A stretch of 64,000 bases of DNA from Madurella fahalii. Its lineage: Eukaryota; Ascomycota; Sordariomycetes; Sordariales. The position numbers were made by a program, and so were the translations under genes. Positions 44,601 through 58,080 of the stretch are shown here, piece after piece. Below the pieces are notes generated by a model that was given only the letters and a program-made list of their open reading frames with translations, did not search any database and was not told where the DNA came from. Location: the NCBI GenBank assembly GCA_029876055.1, contig CM056875.1:5667001-5731000 (forward strand). The letters are read 5' to 3'. Within the stretch, counting starts at the first letter, position 1. Each line of letters begins with the position of its first letter.

Positions 44601-47600
44601 AGTTCAACGAGCTGCTGGAAGTTCTGCAGGACCGGGATGTGAGCCGCCGTGAGCCGCTTCGGTAGCTGATGCCACTTCCTGATTGACAGCTGGATCGCCT
44701 CGTCAACCACCCGGTTGAAGTCCTGCATGCTCTCCTGCTTGTTGTGTAGCTTCAAAAGAGACATGAAGGCCTGGAAGAACGACCTCCGGGGGGTCGGCGC
44801 GTCCATCACGCCCTTTATCAGCGTATCCAGCTGATCTCTGTTCTCTTGGGTCTGCCAGTACTCGGTATTTCGCCACGCGCACTCCAGGAGCAAGTCTTGA
44901 AAATTCTCATGCTTGGCGAAATCCTGCAAGACCTCCCACTGCTGGAGCTTCTGCGCGCAGAGCACCCAATGGTCCTCCCAGAGCATGTATTCTGACTCCG
45001 AGAATGGAATGACGCCGGTGCGCGCCTTGATCTGGGCCGCCTCGTACATCCGCTGAGCCTTCTCCCACATGCCATGTTGTTCATAGGATAGGGCAGCGTT
45101 CGTCTCGACGAACTGGCAACGGCGACGCCACGTACCGTAAAACAAATCGTCTTCACCAAGGGATGCATACAGATCGACCAGAGCGTCGAGGTTGCTCTCC
45201 CTCACAGCGGCAGAATCGATCTCGGGTTTGAGGGCTGCCTTTTCTAACTGATAGAGTGCCGTGTACCATGCGTCGTATGTCTTGGCTTCAAACTTCAGTA
45301 CGTGGGGCGGGATCTTGCAGTGCGGCCATGTTTTGACAGCACCGGTCATCAATGACTGGACCACGTTGGGTCGCTTGTCCATCTGACGCGAATGGTAATC
45401 CTTGGTGAGGAGCGTCACCATTCCGCGCTCCAGATCCGGCCTGTCTTCCTTGGCCGTAGCAGACCAGAACATTGGGAAGAGAGCCACCCAGAGGTCGTTG
45501 GCAAAGTTGGCGTCGATGTGTTGCAGCTGAGTCAGGGGCTCAAGGACATTGCGCACCCTGACATCGCCAAGTTCGGCTACAAAGCGCCGATGGTTCGCCA
45601 TGAATGACTCGAACTTGTCATCACTCATATGTTCCGGCTCGCGGGAGTCCTTGGCGTAAGTTCCAAAGAGCTGGGAGACCGGCAGGGTCCGGAAGTCTTC
45701 GTGATGGAGCTGGATCACTGGGTTCATGTCCACACCACCTAAGAGGAGCTGAGATGCCTGAGCAAGCCAGTATGAGTCGGCCAAAGTATCCCAGTTTTGC
45801 GAGAGGATGACATAGGCCAGCCGAGCGCTCGCCGTTTTCGACAGACACTTGTCAAAGATGGTCATGAACTTGTTGCGCATCTCGACGTCTTGGGCTCGCG
45901 TGCCAATGAGGAATGCGTGTTCCATGCGGACCGTCAGCTCGGTCCGTGTGATCTTGGGGTCCTCGTAAATGCGAATGACAAGATCGAGGAACTTCATCAG
46001 CATTGTTTGATCTTGGCGATGCTCGAATGAGATCATCTTATGCAGGACCGCTGTCTTCTCCTTCAGCGTCGGCCATGTGCCCTCGGAGCGGAACACCCAG
46101 CCTTCTACCATTTCGAGGATCTTTTCACAGAGCTTGACGTGCATCGACTTCTCTACAATGGTTGCCAAGACGCTGAGGAACGGCCTTCGGTTGTCGCCCA
46201 GAATCTCCATGCGCATTGCTGTGACCTCAATCGCCTTGAGGATCAAGTTCGTCTGGATTTCCAGTTCATAGGGCTTCATTTCGGTCGGCGCATTCGGATC
46301 TAGCTGAGGGCGGATGCCGCTGGCCTGGTGCGCCAGCGCCGCATAGTGCGAGACATGGTCCCGGGCCAGCTTTGACTGTAGGGACTTCATGATAGCCGGT
46401 ATGTGCTGGTCAATGGTGGATGGCTTGCGTTGGCCCAATGACCACAGAGTGTTGATACCGGACACGTAGTTTGAGGTGGCCATACTCTCCGTAGCAATGC
46501 TCGAAAGGAAAGCGATGATCTCGGACGTTTGTGCCTCCGCTTCGCCATCGGCATCCGCATCCTCCATAGGGGTGTCCTCTGGAACCGCGTCTAGGATGCG
46601 TTTGACAATCGGTTTGATCTCTCGGTCGCCGTCGTATTTCTTGTCGGCCACATGCAAGCAGTCCTGAATCTCCGGGTTCTCCGACTTCAGGCACTTCTCC
46701 AAGATCTTTTGAATGTGACCCATGTTCTTGATGATCCACTCGTCCGACTTGAAATTGAGAATGATACGGACAACTTGCAGGGTGTTGATGATGTTGGTAA
46801 TGAACTTGTCATCGTATTTATCCGTGTCGGAGGGGTCGGCTGCGAGCAGAGTCGCAGATTTCTCGCTCGCCAGGACCACGTCCGTGACGTTCGGGAACAG
46901 ATCCACATCGAGATCGCCCCAGTAGTGCGGCTGGAGGAGGTTATACAACAGGGTCATCGCTTTCTTGCAGAGCTCCGTCGACGGCGATGGCAGAGCCGCC
47001 GCCGGGCCCGTCGACGATGCAGGGTCACGAGCTTTGGCGGACGGGAGCGGGTACCGTTCGTTAAGCTGTGCGATGAACTCAACGAGGTACTTGATCATCT
47101 TTTGGCGGCCCATAGGCGGGATCTGATACTCGGCCTTCCCCGGTTGTCGCGCGGCCGAAGGAGACGACCCTTGCACCTCGTCCAGCCTCAGCTTCTTTGA
47201 GTTTGGCGACTCGGAGGCGGCACGAGCCGGCTCGCTCCGCCTCCCCTCCACGCGCCGCTGCTCCCACTGCCAAATAAGCCACATCATGTTGAGCGCTAGC
47301 TTCTTGCTCTCATTAGACGGATTCGGGGGCGATGCGACTTTGCGGAGGCACTGGATCATAAGCATCGCGTACTTATCCCGAGCGTCGTAAAATAGATCTG
47401 GGTGACGGACGAGGAAGTGGAAAATGCACGTCATCTGCTGGACGTTCTGGCTCTCCTCGGCCAGGACTCGGCGCGGTCCCATGGCCCATCCCGGGGTTGC
47501 GCGATCACCTGCCTGGGGGTTGCGCTCGTTCGGAATACCGGCGCAACGTTTCGGCAAGACCGGAGCCATCAGCTCCAGCGCTTGGGTAACGAGAGCTCTG

Positions 47601-50600
47601 CCCTCATTCTGGTTCGTCCGCAGCAGGGAGAAGTAAATCTGCGTGGCAATCTTGGCTGGCGTCTCGTAGTGGGCGATGAAATAGCCAATCACCACATATG
47701 CGGCGTGTTTGTTGATGACATCGTCCAGCCGGATGTACGACCAACCAAATTTGATGAAGTCCTTGCGAGCGTCTTGCAAGATGGCGTGGTGATACTTGAC
47801 GAGCATAGCTGAGAGCTGAAGAATCTCCATGCGGGTGTGGTCGATCTGCGGCTGCAAGAGGTCGTCATGTGGATCAGGCAAGTTCACCTTCCAGATTTTA
47901 CTATTGATTGAGTCAATGACCGTCTTGTCGAGCAGTCGCTGCCCCTTGGTTGGCTCCCCACGATTCCAGTGCCGCATCACGTCCATCGCCACAATCGGGT
48001 TGACCAAGTTGTGGAGCAGATAGCATTTGGTCCGCTGTGTCGCGCTCTTGCCTGCATATATTTCGAGGCAGCGGAGGATGACAGTTCTCCAGAAGTCGAT
48101 CGACTCGCTGCAAATGATATGCTTATAGATGTGTGAGAGTAGAGCCTGCGTCTCACGGAAATCATCCGCGGTGATCGACTCGACGAGGTTGAAGAGGGGC
48201 TCCAGATCCCGGGGATGCCTCTCTAGTGCCTTGGTTAAAATGGCCATGAGCTGCTCGGAAGCCTGGTCAGCAGGGAGTCGGAGACCCGGCGCCAGGATGT
48301 TCATCTTTAAGCTGCGCTCGAGTTTCTTGCCGACCTGTTTCAGCCACTCAATGTGCTCCCTGTTGTCCAGCCAGGATAATGTGTTGGGGAACTGGCAGAG
48401 CGCGTCCAGCATGTTGATGGTATTGACAATGGCGTTAAACTTGGTCTCCTTGCCTTGGTCGTCGATGTTGTTGCACGTCTTGATGATGAACTCGACGTTC
48501 GCTGCGCCGTAGTCCCGGAGAACCTGGCTGTCCGGATGGCGGAGCACTTGAGACAGGAACCTGCCGTATCTCAAATCCTCGAGCTTACCCAACGTAAAGG
48601 CCCAAACGTCAGAAGGATATTTGTTGAGGTACTTGTATAGCGGGACACGGAAGGGGCTGTGCTGGGTCCGCCGCAGCTTTTCTTCGAGGTCCAGGACGGT
48701 GTCGATGACCCGTTCCTTGAACTGCTTGGCGGCTTCGGGCAAAAGATGGAAGATGTCGAAAACGGCGGCGATCACCTTCATTGAGTTGTGCTGCTCGAAG
48801 AAGGTGAACGAGGCGTTTTGAAGGAAAGCCGGCTCTGCGATTTGGTTGACATGGTCCAGGAGCCGCGTCCCGATTTCCACCTTGAAGTAGGTCGTTAGGA
48901 GCTTCAAGAGCCGTCCTAGGTTTTCGAGGCTGTGGACGGTCAGACGCTTCGCGTCCTGCAGGCTGGCGAGCACAGGGCGGAGGCCAGACTGAAGCAGGTC
49001 CTTAGGCAGCTTACTCGTAAACTGCAGGACCGCCTTCAAAGCGTCGTTGGCTGCCTCGATTGTCGTCCGGGAGTCCGAGTACAGGCATTTGAAGAAGACG
49101 GACACGACCCTCGCCCTAGTAGGGTTGTTGACCCCGTTGCCGAATTCATCGAAGCCCATGGCAGTGCTGAGGATCTTGATGCAGGACACGCGGAGATTCA
49201 CGATGAAATCATGCGTTCTGAACTCCAGCATCTTTCCAGCAAGCGACTCGTCGCTCGCGTCCGCGAGAGCCAGCGACTCCATAAGCAGCCGGTTCAAGTT
49301 CTCGTCGAAAGCCACAAAGTCACGCTTGAGCGACATGTAATAGGTGACAGCGTCGATGAAACCGATCTGGATGGGGAATGGCAGAGCCCGCAGCGGCTTG
49401 GCGTAGATTGGCTGGAGCAAGTGCTTCCGATGAGGCTCAAGCAGCTCCCAGACTTCGGCCCCCGCTGCTTTGCCGATCAGCTCAAGCGACCGCCTCGCTG
49501 TGTCCCGGACATGTCGGTTCATATGCGAAAGCTCCCCATTGAGCATCATGACGATCTGAGCAAGCCGCGAGTGCTTTGGCTGAGGTTGCGGTGGCTGGGC
49601 TTGCGCCGGGGGAGGAGCAGGCATGCAGTCCGTCTTCTTCACGTTCTTCGTGAGTCGCGTCAAGAGTATCTCGAGTGTGGTCTGTGCCGATCTCCTGGTC
49701 TTTTCTGGAAGATCCTGCGGCATGTCCTTGATGACGTACATCAGAGCGCGGACGAAGTCGATCTGCTTCGCCCCAACCCAGAGGTCCCCAAGCTCGATGT
49801 CGGTGAGTAGAGCTTTGATACCCAGTGTTCCGCCCGTCTTGGTGAACCACTCCTCTTCATAGCAGCCGTGGCAGAACGTGGATGCCAGGCTGTTAAAGAA
49901 GGTCAGGCGTGCGACGTGCGTCGGTGACCCAAAGATGGTGACGGCCGAGTTGTACATCTCCTTGATTAAGCGCCCGGCCGCGTCGCGTATTTCTGGGTTT
50001 TCAGACGCAAGTGACTCCAGGATCGCGTCCGACAAGACTCTATTGTCAATGAAGAGAGGTCCTTCGCCCGACTTCGGGTCGAACGGGCTGAAAGCCCGTT
50101 TCATGTCTACCAGCGCCCGTCCGACTTCGATGATGGTGAAGTGCCGAGCCAAGTTTAGGAGGAGCGCATCCACTTCGGGTTTAAAATCGGGGATGGACTG
50201 TGCATACATGAGGGCTTTGATCAGGCGCTTCAGCAGGTTTTCCTCGTCATCCCTCTTGGCCGTGGACCGCTCACGGTCCGACGTCTCAAAAACAGAGAGG
50301 TCGACGTCTTTGGAGCGGGTGATTAAATCCTGAACCTGAAGGCGAACGAGCCGGGGGAGGTCGTCCGGCAGGTTATCAAAGCCGACCCGCAACTTGACCT
50401 GAGCGATGATCAGGTTCAACGCTTGCCTCTTATAGTAAGGATCGTACTGCTTCGATGGCGGCGGTGCCCCTCCCTTGACGGGTTTTGGGACTTCCATCAG
50501 CTTCTGAATGGCGAGGTCGATGCCGAGATGGGCCGGAAACGCCCTGTCCCGCTTTGATCCGATGAGCCGCACGTCGAAGCTCGATCGGGCATCAACATAC

Positions 50601-53441
50601 TGCTGGAAGGTAACCGGCAGAGCGTCCGTCATAAACTTCCGGTTGCGACCGCCAAGCTTTCCAAGAATCCTGAGAGTAGTGTGGGCGTGGAAATGGCTGT
50701 AAGGGTGAGGTTTGAGATGGTCAAAGAGGGCGGTCATGAGCTCGTCGATGACCGGCGCCATGATGGGGTCCAGGTAGTCGGCAGTCAGATTATCGACGCA
50801 CAACTCGAGGGTGCGGAGTCCTTGGCCGACTAGCTCCGTGCCCGCGCGCAGCGCGACGACCAGGGGACGCATGAGGAAGCTAAGGTGAGGCAGGAGGTTG
50901 CTGAGACGTGCGGGCACAGTGAGGCAGAGCTCGACGTAAAGGTCACGCTCGGCAGGCTTACGAGCCGCCAAGAGCAGGTTATTGAGAACGTCAAGAAGCA
51001 TCTCCAGGAGGGGTAGGATCTGCTTGTACAGATGCTCAAACTTGCCGCCACCAATGCTCCTAAAGAGTGACCTGAGCAAAAGGAAGTAGTTCATCGGCTC
51101 GTCCGCCTTGGTTGACAGCTCGATGGATTTGGTCACAATGTCGACGACATGCGGCAGAAGCACTTGCTCGTTCTGAGACGCGAAGAGCGTGACGGCCATG
51201 AAAGCGAGCTTGAAGAGGCGAAGGAGAATAGAAGACTTCTTGATGTCGGCGGAGCCAACATCCTCGATGCGCTCCATCAGGAAGCGCAAAAGCATGCCGC
51301 AGAAGCTGGGCGACGTGGCCTCGCTGGCCAAATAGAATTGGGGTATATGTAGAAGGGCCGTATGCTCATGAATCATGTCGTAAAGTCGTGGGATCTCTTG
51401 CTGGAACACCTCGTGAAATGTGGCAGGGTCAATGCAGTGAAAGACGGTCGCAAACGTCTCGAGCAGTTCCTTTTCCTCTTTGCTACTAGAAACCATGTAG
51501 AAGTTTGCCATGTACTCGACGATCGAGCTGTACGGCGACTCGGACGCCGGCTTCTCAATCTCATAGTACCTAAACACGTAGGCGCCTTCGCGGAAGAGCT
51601 TGATAATGACCTTGACTTCCTCAGCCGTGAAACCGTAGGCCACATCTGTCCAATGCGCGGGCGCGCCTGTCAGATCCACTGCGCCGGCTTGATTGCAGCT
51701 TTTCAACTGATAGAACGTGTTCTTGAGCCCGTTCATGAGATTCCGGAAGAGAAACTTGTTGTCCACTACTGGATCGGCAGCCCTGTCACGGGGATTGGAC
51801 GCCTTGATGGGCATAGCATTGAAGATGTCGACCTCGTCCCATTCTGGGGGATGCTCCTTATCGGCAAGATACGTCTCCCTCTCGTTCGCCTGCTGAGCGT
51901 ACTGCTTAGAGAGCTTGACGGCATTGGGGTATTGCCGGTTCATGGCAGCGAATTTGTCCCCGATGGCGTTTAGGATCATGATGAGATAGTGGCGAGCGTC
52001 GACCTTGTTTGGCAGGCGAGCGATACACTCAGCCATGTTCAAGAGCAGCTTTGCGCTCATGGTCTGGAAGCTGGTCCCCGGGAAATTGTCTTGGAGGTTC
52101 CGGGTGTAGACCTCAACCGTCTTGCGAATCTGCTCCGGGGAGAGACTATCGCGCACATGATGGATGAGATCGGCCAGCATGCTGTATGCCAGCGGCCGCA
52201 TCGTTTCGTGGACGGTCAAACCATCCCCGACCAGGGTCCTCTCGTCCAACAGTTCGTCGATCTTGGGGACGAATATTTTTCTAAAATTGAAGTTGATTAT
52301 ATGGCGGATCGCGACCAACAGCTCTTTCCGCGCGCCGGACTTCTCCCGCGGGCAGTCCTTCAGGAGGCGGACTATGATATCAGGCAGGTGCTGCAGGAAG
52401 TCTGTGAGCTGGCCAGAGTACTGTCGTAGTAAATAAGCCAGGAAGCTCATGATCTTGACCTGGGCGGTGATGAAATCCCCAAAAGCAGCCCGGTTCTTGA
52501 TGTTCGGGCTGACTCCCGTATGTATTGTGTTACGAGCAGCAGCGTCTCTGTGCGCCTGGTCCTGGGCCTTGGCCTGGCAGTACAATGCCGACTTGATCAA
52601 CGGCACAAAAGCCCTGACGTTCTGTGCGACGGTGTGCCGGTAGACCTGGAATATCGACACCACAATGATGGGGCACTCGGCCAACACCTTGAAGGACTGC
52701 ATGCCCCTGAGCAGAGGCCGACCGGACTGCTGACTACTGTCGGCGCTGAAGTCGGGAGCTCCGCTCGCAACCGGCGACCCCGGCCTCGGGGATTGTTGGT
52801 GCGGCAGAAAGGTAGTCTGCGTACTGCTAGGGGTGGTTGGCGGCCCCGGTGGCCCGACTGACGATGTATTATCCAGCAGCTCCCGTACCACCTTGTCCAG
52901 CTGGTCGAAGAGTTCCTGAATCAGGGATAGGAAGGTCTGGACCTTTGCGCTCAAAAGCTTGGGCTGATGGCGCATAATGTCGGATATGATCTTAACGCAG
53001 AGTACCGCATTATCTTCGTTATCGGTGCGGACAAGGTTCATGAGGAGGTCCACGGTTTCCTCGGCGTAAGGCTCGAATGGCTCGGGCGGAGAGGGCGAGG
53101 TCGGTAAGCGGTGGAGAATCTCGAGCACGCAGTTCCGCAACTTCTGCATGTTCGCCTGGTCGGGCGTCGTGGTCTGGAAGACGCATGGCTGGCGGAGGAT
53201 ATGTATGAACGTCGGCATTAATCGCTTGAGGAAAATCGGATAACCGTTGCCGCCGGTGTAGTGGTCGAGGCTGTCGCGCAGCACACAGGCTGCCTCGACC
53301 TTGAGCCGCAGCTCTGCGAGGGAAGACTGCGGTTAGCCTGATGCCGAGGAGATGGACGGTTGGGAGTAAGAAATCGGCAGTCGTACCTGTCTCGGCGGAG
53401 CTCAGCTTCCTCACGACATCCTCGATGAGACTGCTCGCCAT
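41693..53441 (-). CDS. tra1: Tra1, PIKK-related scaffold of SAGA and NuA4
   Basis: Exons 53441-53387, 53313-42437 and 42379-41693 give 3872 residues. Tra1 is the activator-binding subunit shared by the SAGA and NuA4 acetyltransferase complexes and is a pseudokinase. The chain opens with MASSLIEDVVRKLSSAETEL and runs through thousands of HEAT-repeat residues. A FAT region follows (LPDVCISQLSRIYTLPNIEI, WAEWGYFNDRKFKEHP) and then a PI3K-like domain (LKIRGHDGSVHAFAVQHP, RRREERILQLFRQLN) lacking the usual kinase DFG and catalytic-loop residues. It ends in a FATC tail (LALCDALWMPYL). The second intron (57 nt, GTAAGT..CTAAC..CAG) is in frame and stop-free. Exon 2 alone is 10.9 kb with no interruption. 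Length is close to other fungal Tra1 proteins. Confidence 0.95.
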
Positions 53442-54516
53442 GGCTGCAGCATTTACCCCCCCAAGAGATTCTGGGGCGACAACCAAGGTCGCCGCTGCCT
53501 ATGACAATGGGGCGCGGGACGGCTGAATTAGGCGGCGACACAATCGGCCTTGGTCTGGTTAGCTGTTGAGATGTTGGTCGGCGGTTGCGAGCTCCGTGGG
53601 TAGCTATCGCATACGCACCCTTATGGCTCCATCAGCTTTAGTTAAATGAATTGACGGCGAGGAAGTAAGTGGAGAAGAATGCAGCAGTTTTCCCCGTTTT
53701 ATGTAGGCCGTACCGTATGTCTGCCTAAGGTCGGTTGCTTGCGGCTGGGCACGGAGGGGGAGAAGGCAGCAAGTCAACGGGATCTCAGTGGACTGTTTGA
53801 AGCATACAACAAGGCTGCGCTCCACGCTGCGCGTAGATCGAAAATTCCCAGAAGGCGTGAAAGCTGGGGCATGCTCCTGCGAAATCAAAAGGCGCTAGGC
53901 ACGCAACATCTTTGATCCGGCAGGTTTGGGCTCCACAATCCCATCCCTCGGTTTCTAATTGGTCGTTATTCTGCCTCCTACCTTGATAGATTTACGCCCT
54001 CAGTACCAGAGATATCTTATCGATAAGCCCCCACCCCGCGCCGCAAACCGAGCTTCCCTGTGGTTGGGATTTCTGTGGTAATCCCTGACAAGGAAACATA
54101 GGGACAAGCCAGCATAGTAAAAGAGCAACATCCAATGCGCACATTCGAGTTGCCCGCGTCTTCTATGAGGAATTGGTAATCTGTATATTGGACTCACAAT
54201 AAAAAGAAAGACTATACCACTCTAACCTGATCCCAAAACTTTTGAGAGAATGTCCAGCCCGAGAGCTCCTCCGCCATCTATCCAAACACACCCTATCCAA
54301 ACAAATTTTGTACATGTCCCAAAGACCGCGAAATGCTAAAAGCGCATGTATCCAACACCCAAAGCGCCAAGGTCCCCCTTTTGAGTCTATGTACCGGGCC
54401 TGATGCCCATGCATTGGAAGCCGATCCTGAAATGTAACGCACACTCGCACCCGATATACAAGCCGCCTAGACTCCACCCCATGCGATACGCGGGAAACAC
54501 GGATGAAGTGATTCGT
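53442..54516. promoter_or_regulatory. Upstream region of tra1
   Basis: This 1.1-kb stretch between the tra1 start and the stop of the LPMO gene has only short frames without domains and no repeat I can support. Confidence 0.4.
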
Positions 54517-55350
54517 TTAGCCACGGAGAGGGACGCGGCGCCCGCGGATAGCAGGGGCACTCGTAGGAGCGGCAGCACCAGCGGACTCTCCGCCAGCAGC
54601 TTGCCCGCCAGCAGATTGCCCACCAGCAGGTTGCCCACCAGCAGACTTCCCGCCGCCGCTGCCGCCACCGCAGTCGCCTTCGGGAGGGCCAAGGGCGGCG
54701 CCTGGGTTGGTCTCAACCGAGGAGCCGGGGTTGGGGAATTCGATATCGACATTCTCCTTGGTCGTGCAGCCATTTACTCCCGGAAGGTTGGCAACCAGCA
54801 TTTCCGGACGAGCGTTGAAAGTTGCGTTGTCGCCCTCGCTGCCAGTGATGGTAACGGGCGCGCAGTTCATGTAGAATTCGCGGTCGCCTTCCTTGTTCAG
54901 CCACGACCATCCAATGGTGGCATCACCAGTAGGGAGGTCGTCGTCAATCGGGAACTCGTACTCATCCTTAGCCTTAGCTTCGGGGTCGTTGCCGGTGTTT
55001 CCATCAGTGTTACGGGCAGGGCAGCCGCCCTGGATCGAGTGGAGAACCTTCCACGAGCTCTGCTTGGTGGGGGGATTGTCGTAGGTGATAGAGACCTGGC
55101 AGGAACCACCGCTATGAGTAGCAGAGCCGGTGAAGGCCAGAATCTGTTTGGACCCCTTCTCCATCTTAGTCGGCTGTCCGGAATATTGACCACTGTCACC
55201 CGCCTGGCACGGGAAGTTGCTACCGCTGGGATCAAGCGGGCCGTTCTGAATAGCAGGGCTCGTGTACGGCGCCGGCGACCTCATTTTCATGTGGGCCTGA
55301 GCAACGGTGGCAAGGCCACTGGCGGCCATGACGAACTTGGTGAAGAACAT
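54517..55350 (-). CDS. AA11-like lytic polysaccharide monooxygenase
   Basis: This is one exon of 277 residues. A 19-residue signal peptide (ends VAQA) leaves His as the mature N-terminus (HMKMRSPAPY), the copper-binding feature of LPMOs. Counting from it, His60 lies in GSATHSGGS and a Tyr at 141 in DREFYMNCAPV, matching the His1/His60/Tyr140 copper site known for AA11. Members of that family cleave chitin oxidatively outside the cell. Cysteines are spaced as in relatives (FPCQ, GSCQVSI, GGCPA, MNCAP, NGCTT). The catalytic domain ends near residue 220 and is followed by a Gly/Ala/Ser linker with a degenerate five-residue repeat (SAGGQ/PAGGQ) and a basic end. No GPI signal is visible in this frame. 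The more distant start at 55782 is unlikely. Confidence 0.8.
   Translation of the reverse strand: MFFTKFVMAASGLATVAQAHMKMRSPAPYTSPAIQNGPLDPSGSNFPCQAGDSGQYSGQPTKMEKGSKQILAFTGSATHSGGSCQVSITYDNPPTKQSSWKVLHSIQGGCPARNTDGNTGNDPEAKAKDEYEFPIDDDLPTGDATIGWSWLNKEGDREFYMNCAPVTITGSEGDNATFNARPEMLVANLPGVNGCTTKENVDIEFPNPGSSVETNPGAALGPPEGDCGGGSGGGKSAGGQPAGGQSAGGQAAGGESAGAAAPTSAPAIRGRRVPLRG
54585..54655 (-). repeat. 15-bp coding repeat, (S/P/A)AGGQ units, in LPMO tail
   Basis: About five 15-bp units (CAGCAG(A/G)(C/T)TGCCC(A/G)CC type on the plus strand) code for the Gly/Ala-rich linker of the LPMO. Confidence 0.65.
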
Positions 55351-58080
55351 GTTGCCCGTCTGAAAGTTTGGGCCAAATTTGGACAAAGTGTCTGAAATAA
55401 AAGCGTAGAGCTCGTTAGATGTTAGCGTACCCAAGAAGAGAAAGTCATGGACTGGCTCGATCAACGAGAAATCTGGTCCGGCTGAAGGAAAGGGCGCAAA
55501 AAGCTTGCAAGCAGGGTCAACCCGAAAAGGAACAAAAAGAGAAAGAAAGGGAAAATTTGCACCAGGCAATGCACGAAGCCAAAGCCTCAAGGAAGGACCG
55601 GAGCGGTTTGATGGTGAGAGTGAGGATGAGGAGTTCAGAGCCATGACGACGGGCTCGACATTCTTCTTATATTCTGGATGGATGTGGTGGTGGATGGCAC
55701 AGAAATCGGGCCCAAACATTGTCCCATCATCCATCAAGAGGCCCAGAGAGCAGCATCCAGCTTGGACAGGCAGCCCTGCCAAGCCTGTCGTTCTCGGCTG
55801 GTTGCGGGCCCATCAGCCTGGCCATGCGTATTACGGCTGTCCTTGGGTGACGACAGGGAAAATGACTGCCACGAAGGGATAACCGAAGGTCATGGATATT
55901 CCTGTGCACAAGCAGGCGACGACAACCGGCTGACGAGGTATTGTCAACCTAGCGTGTTTCAATCACAAGATCTAGGCCCTCTGTATTAGGGGCCCGCAGT
56001 GGCCGGATATATCGGACGGGGCTTGAAGAGCAGTCCGGACTTCACGCAGGCCCGAACCCTTGCCAGCCAAGGTCGCCGAAAGGAGCCATCAGCAGGAGTT
56101 CGGAGAGTACCTGTGATTGGTAGACTAAGTGCTTACCTCAGGTATTCACTGGGAAGATCTGCAAGATCTGGCAGGGCCGGGCCGCCGTTACACTGATTCT
56201 TTTTGCTTTTTTTTTTTTTTAGACCAAAGTTTGGCACTTGGTCTTTGACGATGACGATTGACGGAGTGGTCTCTGTTACTTCCCTGGCCAAAAGCGGGTA
56301 GGGCCGCCGAGGCCTTGCTTCAGCCAGGGTTTGTTGTTGCGAACCCAGCGGCACGGTAGTTGAATGCGAGGTTGCCATGGATCCCTGCGCCGCGGCCTCT
56401 GTGGAGAGCATCCTTGTCAGGGATATTCAAGGGTGGCACAGCATGGTCAGGCCAGCGGCCACCACAGGAATGAGAGCGCGAGGTCAAGATCAGCAGCTTT
56501 CTTTCGACTCGGCGCGGCTGTTGATCTCTCGATGGATCGGGAACGCGAGCCCCAGCTCGGAATAAAACAATTAACGAATTTAAACGAATATCAAGCGGCA
56601 AGATGCATATGCAGGCCACTTGAGATAAAAACGGCTATGGCTGACGTACCCAGTCCAGGCTGCGTCATCCCGTCCGCCAAGCCGACAGGGGTTCAGGTGT
56701 TGGGCCTGTCCCTTTAGCTGCCGGCAATAAAACGGCCCAACTAAGGTGGGTCACCAAAAGTCGAGCTCAGGGAAGCCGTGAAACAGTTACCTTTCGTTAG
56801 ATATTACGCCATTCGTCTGTTAATGATACTAGCTCTAAACATGTCGTTGCTCGTGTTGAGCATGTTAGCCCCGCCAATAGGAAGGTCTCCTTGCCTGTCG
56901 CACAATCGAGGCGAGATGGCCTATTTGGGCGACCCGGGATGGCGGTCTAGGCTCTACTTAGGAGGCCAACGCCGCTTACCTACCTACACAAGAGCCGTGC
57001 CTGTTGCAAGCCAACGCCAGGCCAACAGAGACAATACCTGGCGCTTCGCCAGTCTCTTGCAGATGGCCTCTTTACGCCCTTCCTAAATCGATCATGTAAA
57101 ACAACATCCCGGTACAATTGGAGGTCGGAAAAAATCAGATGGCCATCAGGCAGCTTGAGAACAGCAAGTGGTTCTCAGATGACCTAAAATCACCTTGCCA
57201 AATTGAGGTGTCATACTCGAGCTAGGTCGTGGAGATTTCCACCGACGACCCTACCTGGCGTAATCCTCCTGTCCCTGGTCAAAAATAGCATGCTGACACC
57301 GAACCATCGGATATTTTCAAAACAACCGAAACGAAACAGCACCGCAAGAACATACCAACCCCGGCTAGAATACTCAAACCGACGTTCGTTCTGGGAGCTG
57401 CGGGTTGATTCCCGGATACGCGTTGGCCGATAACACGCAGTATCTGAGGTGATGCGGGTCAGGATTGGATCATCGGACTACCTACCGGTGCCTGGTTTCG
57501 TGCCGCCCATGCCATTGCCGCCGGTTACCCCCGGGTGGGCATTTCAAGCAGGATACGTGCTGATTAGAAGTTTGGGCTGTCCACCCCGTTCGGTCTAAGT
57601 CCTTGTCATCAGCACGGAATTAATGGAGAGATTGATAGAAAAAATGATGCCGCCTATTTAGGCACCATCGTGTGTGCTCTAATGGTGCCTAGGTAGTTAG
57701 GTGTCATCATGTGACTCGGATTGATTGCCCGAGCAAAATACGGAGGTCTAGCTACTAGTGTGGAGTCACTAATATCAAAGACGCTCGTTCCCCCGCTAGG
57801 TACTTAGCTGAGTATAGGCGAAAGCGTTTTGTATCTTTTCTGCGACTCGGGCGCTATGCTGCTTAAGATGAGGTTTCCGTTCAGGAACAGGATCCGGGAT
57901 TGGGACTGAGCGCGAATATTACCAAATACTAATAGCAAATGTCTCAGATTGCATGTAAATCATCATGTGATGGGTTACTATCCGGAGGACTAGAGTTCTA
58001 TGCCCAGGTACTTAAGGCAAGGTAGGTAACGAGGCGCAAGTTGGGTATCAACTTGGCGGCACCAAGACACCATCTGTTAT
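55351..58080. other. Gene-free region upstream of the LPMO
   Basis: This 2.7-kb stretch holds the LPMO promoter on the left and the 3' end of the AIG2-like gene on the right. It contains a T-run (56204-56220), several AGGTA/CTACCT words, a 10-bp inverted repeat (57659-57691) and no supportable coding sequence. Confidence 0.4.
57659..57691. repeat. Perfect 10-bp inverted repeat with 13-nt loop
   Basis: TAGGCACCAT at 57659-57668 and ATGGTGCCTA at 57682-57691 are exact reverse complements, able to form a hairpin. Confidence 0.7.
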
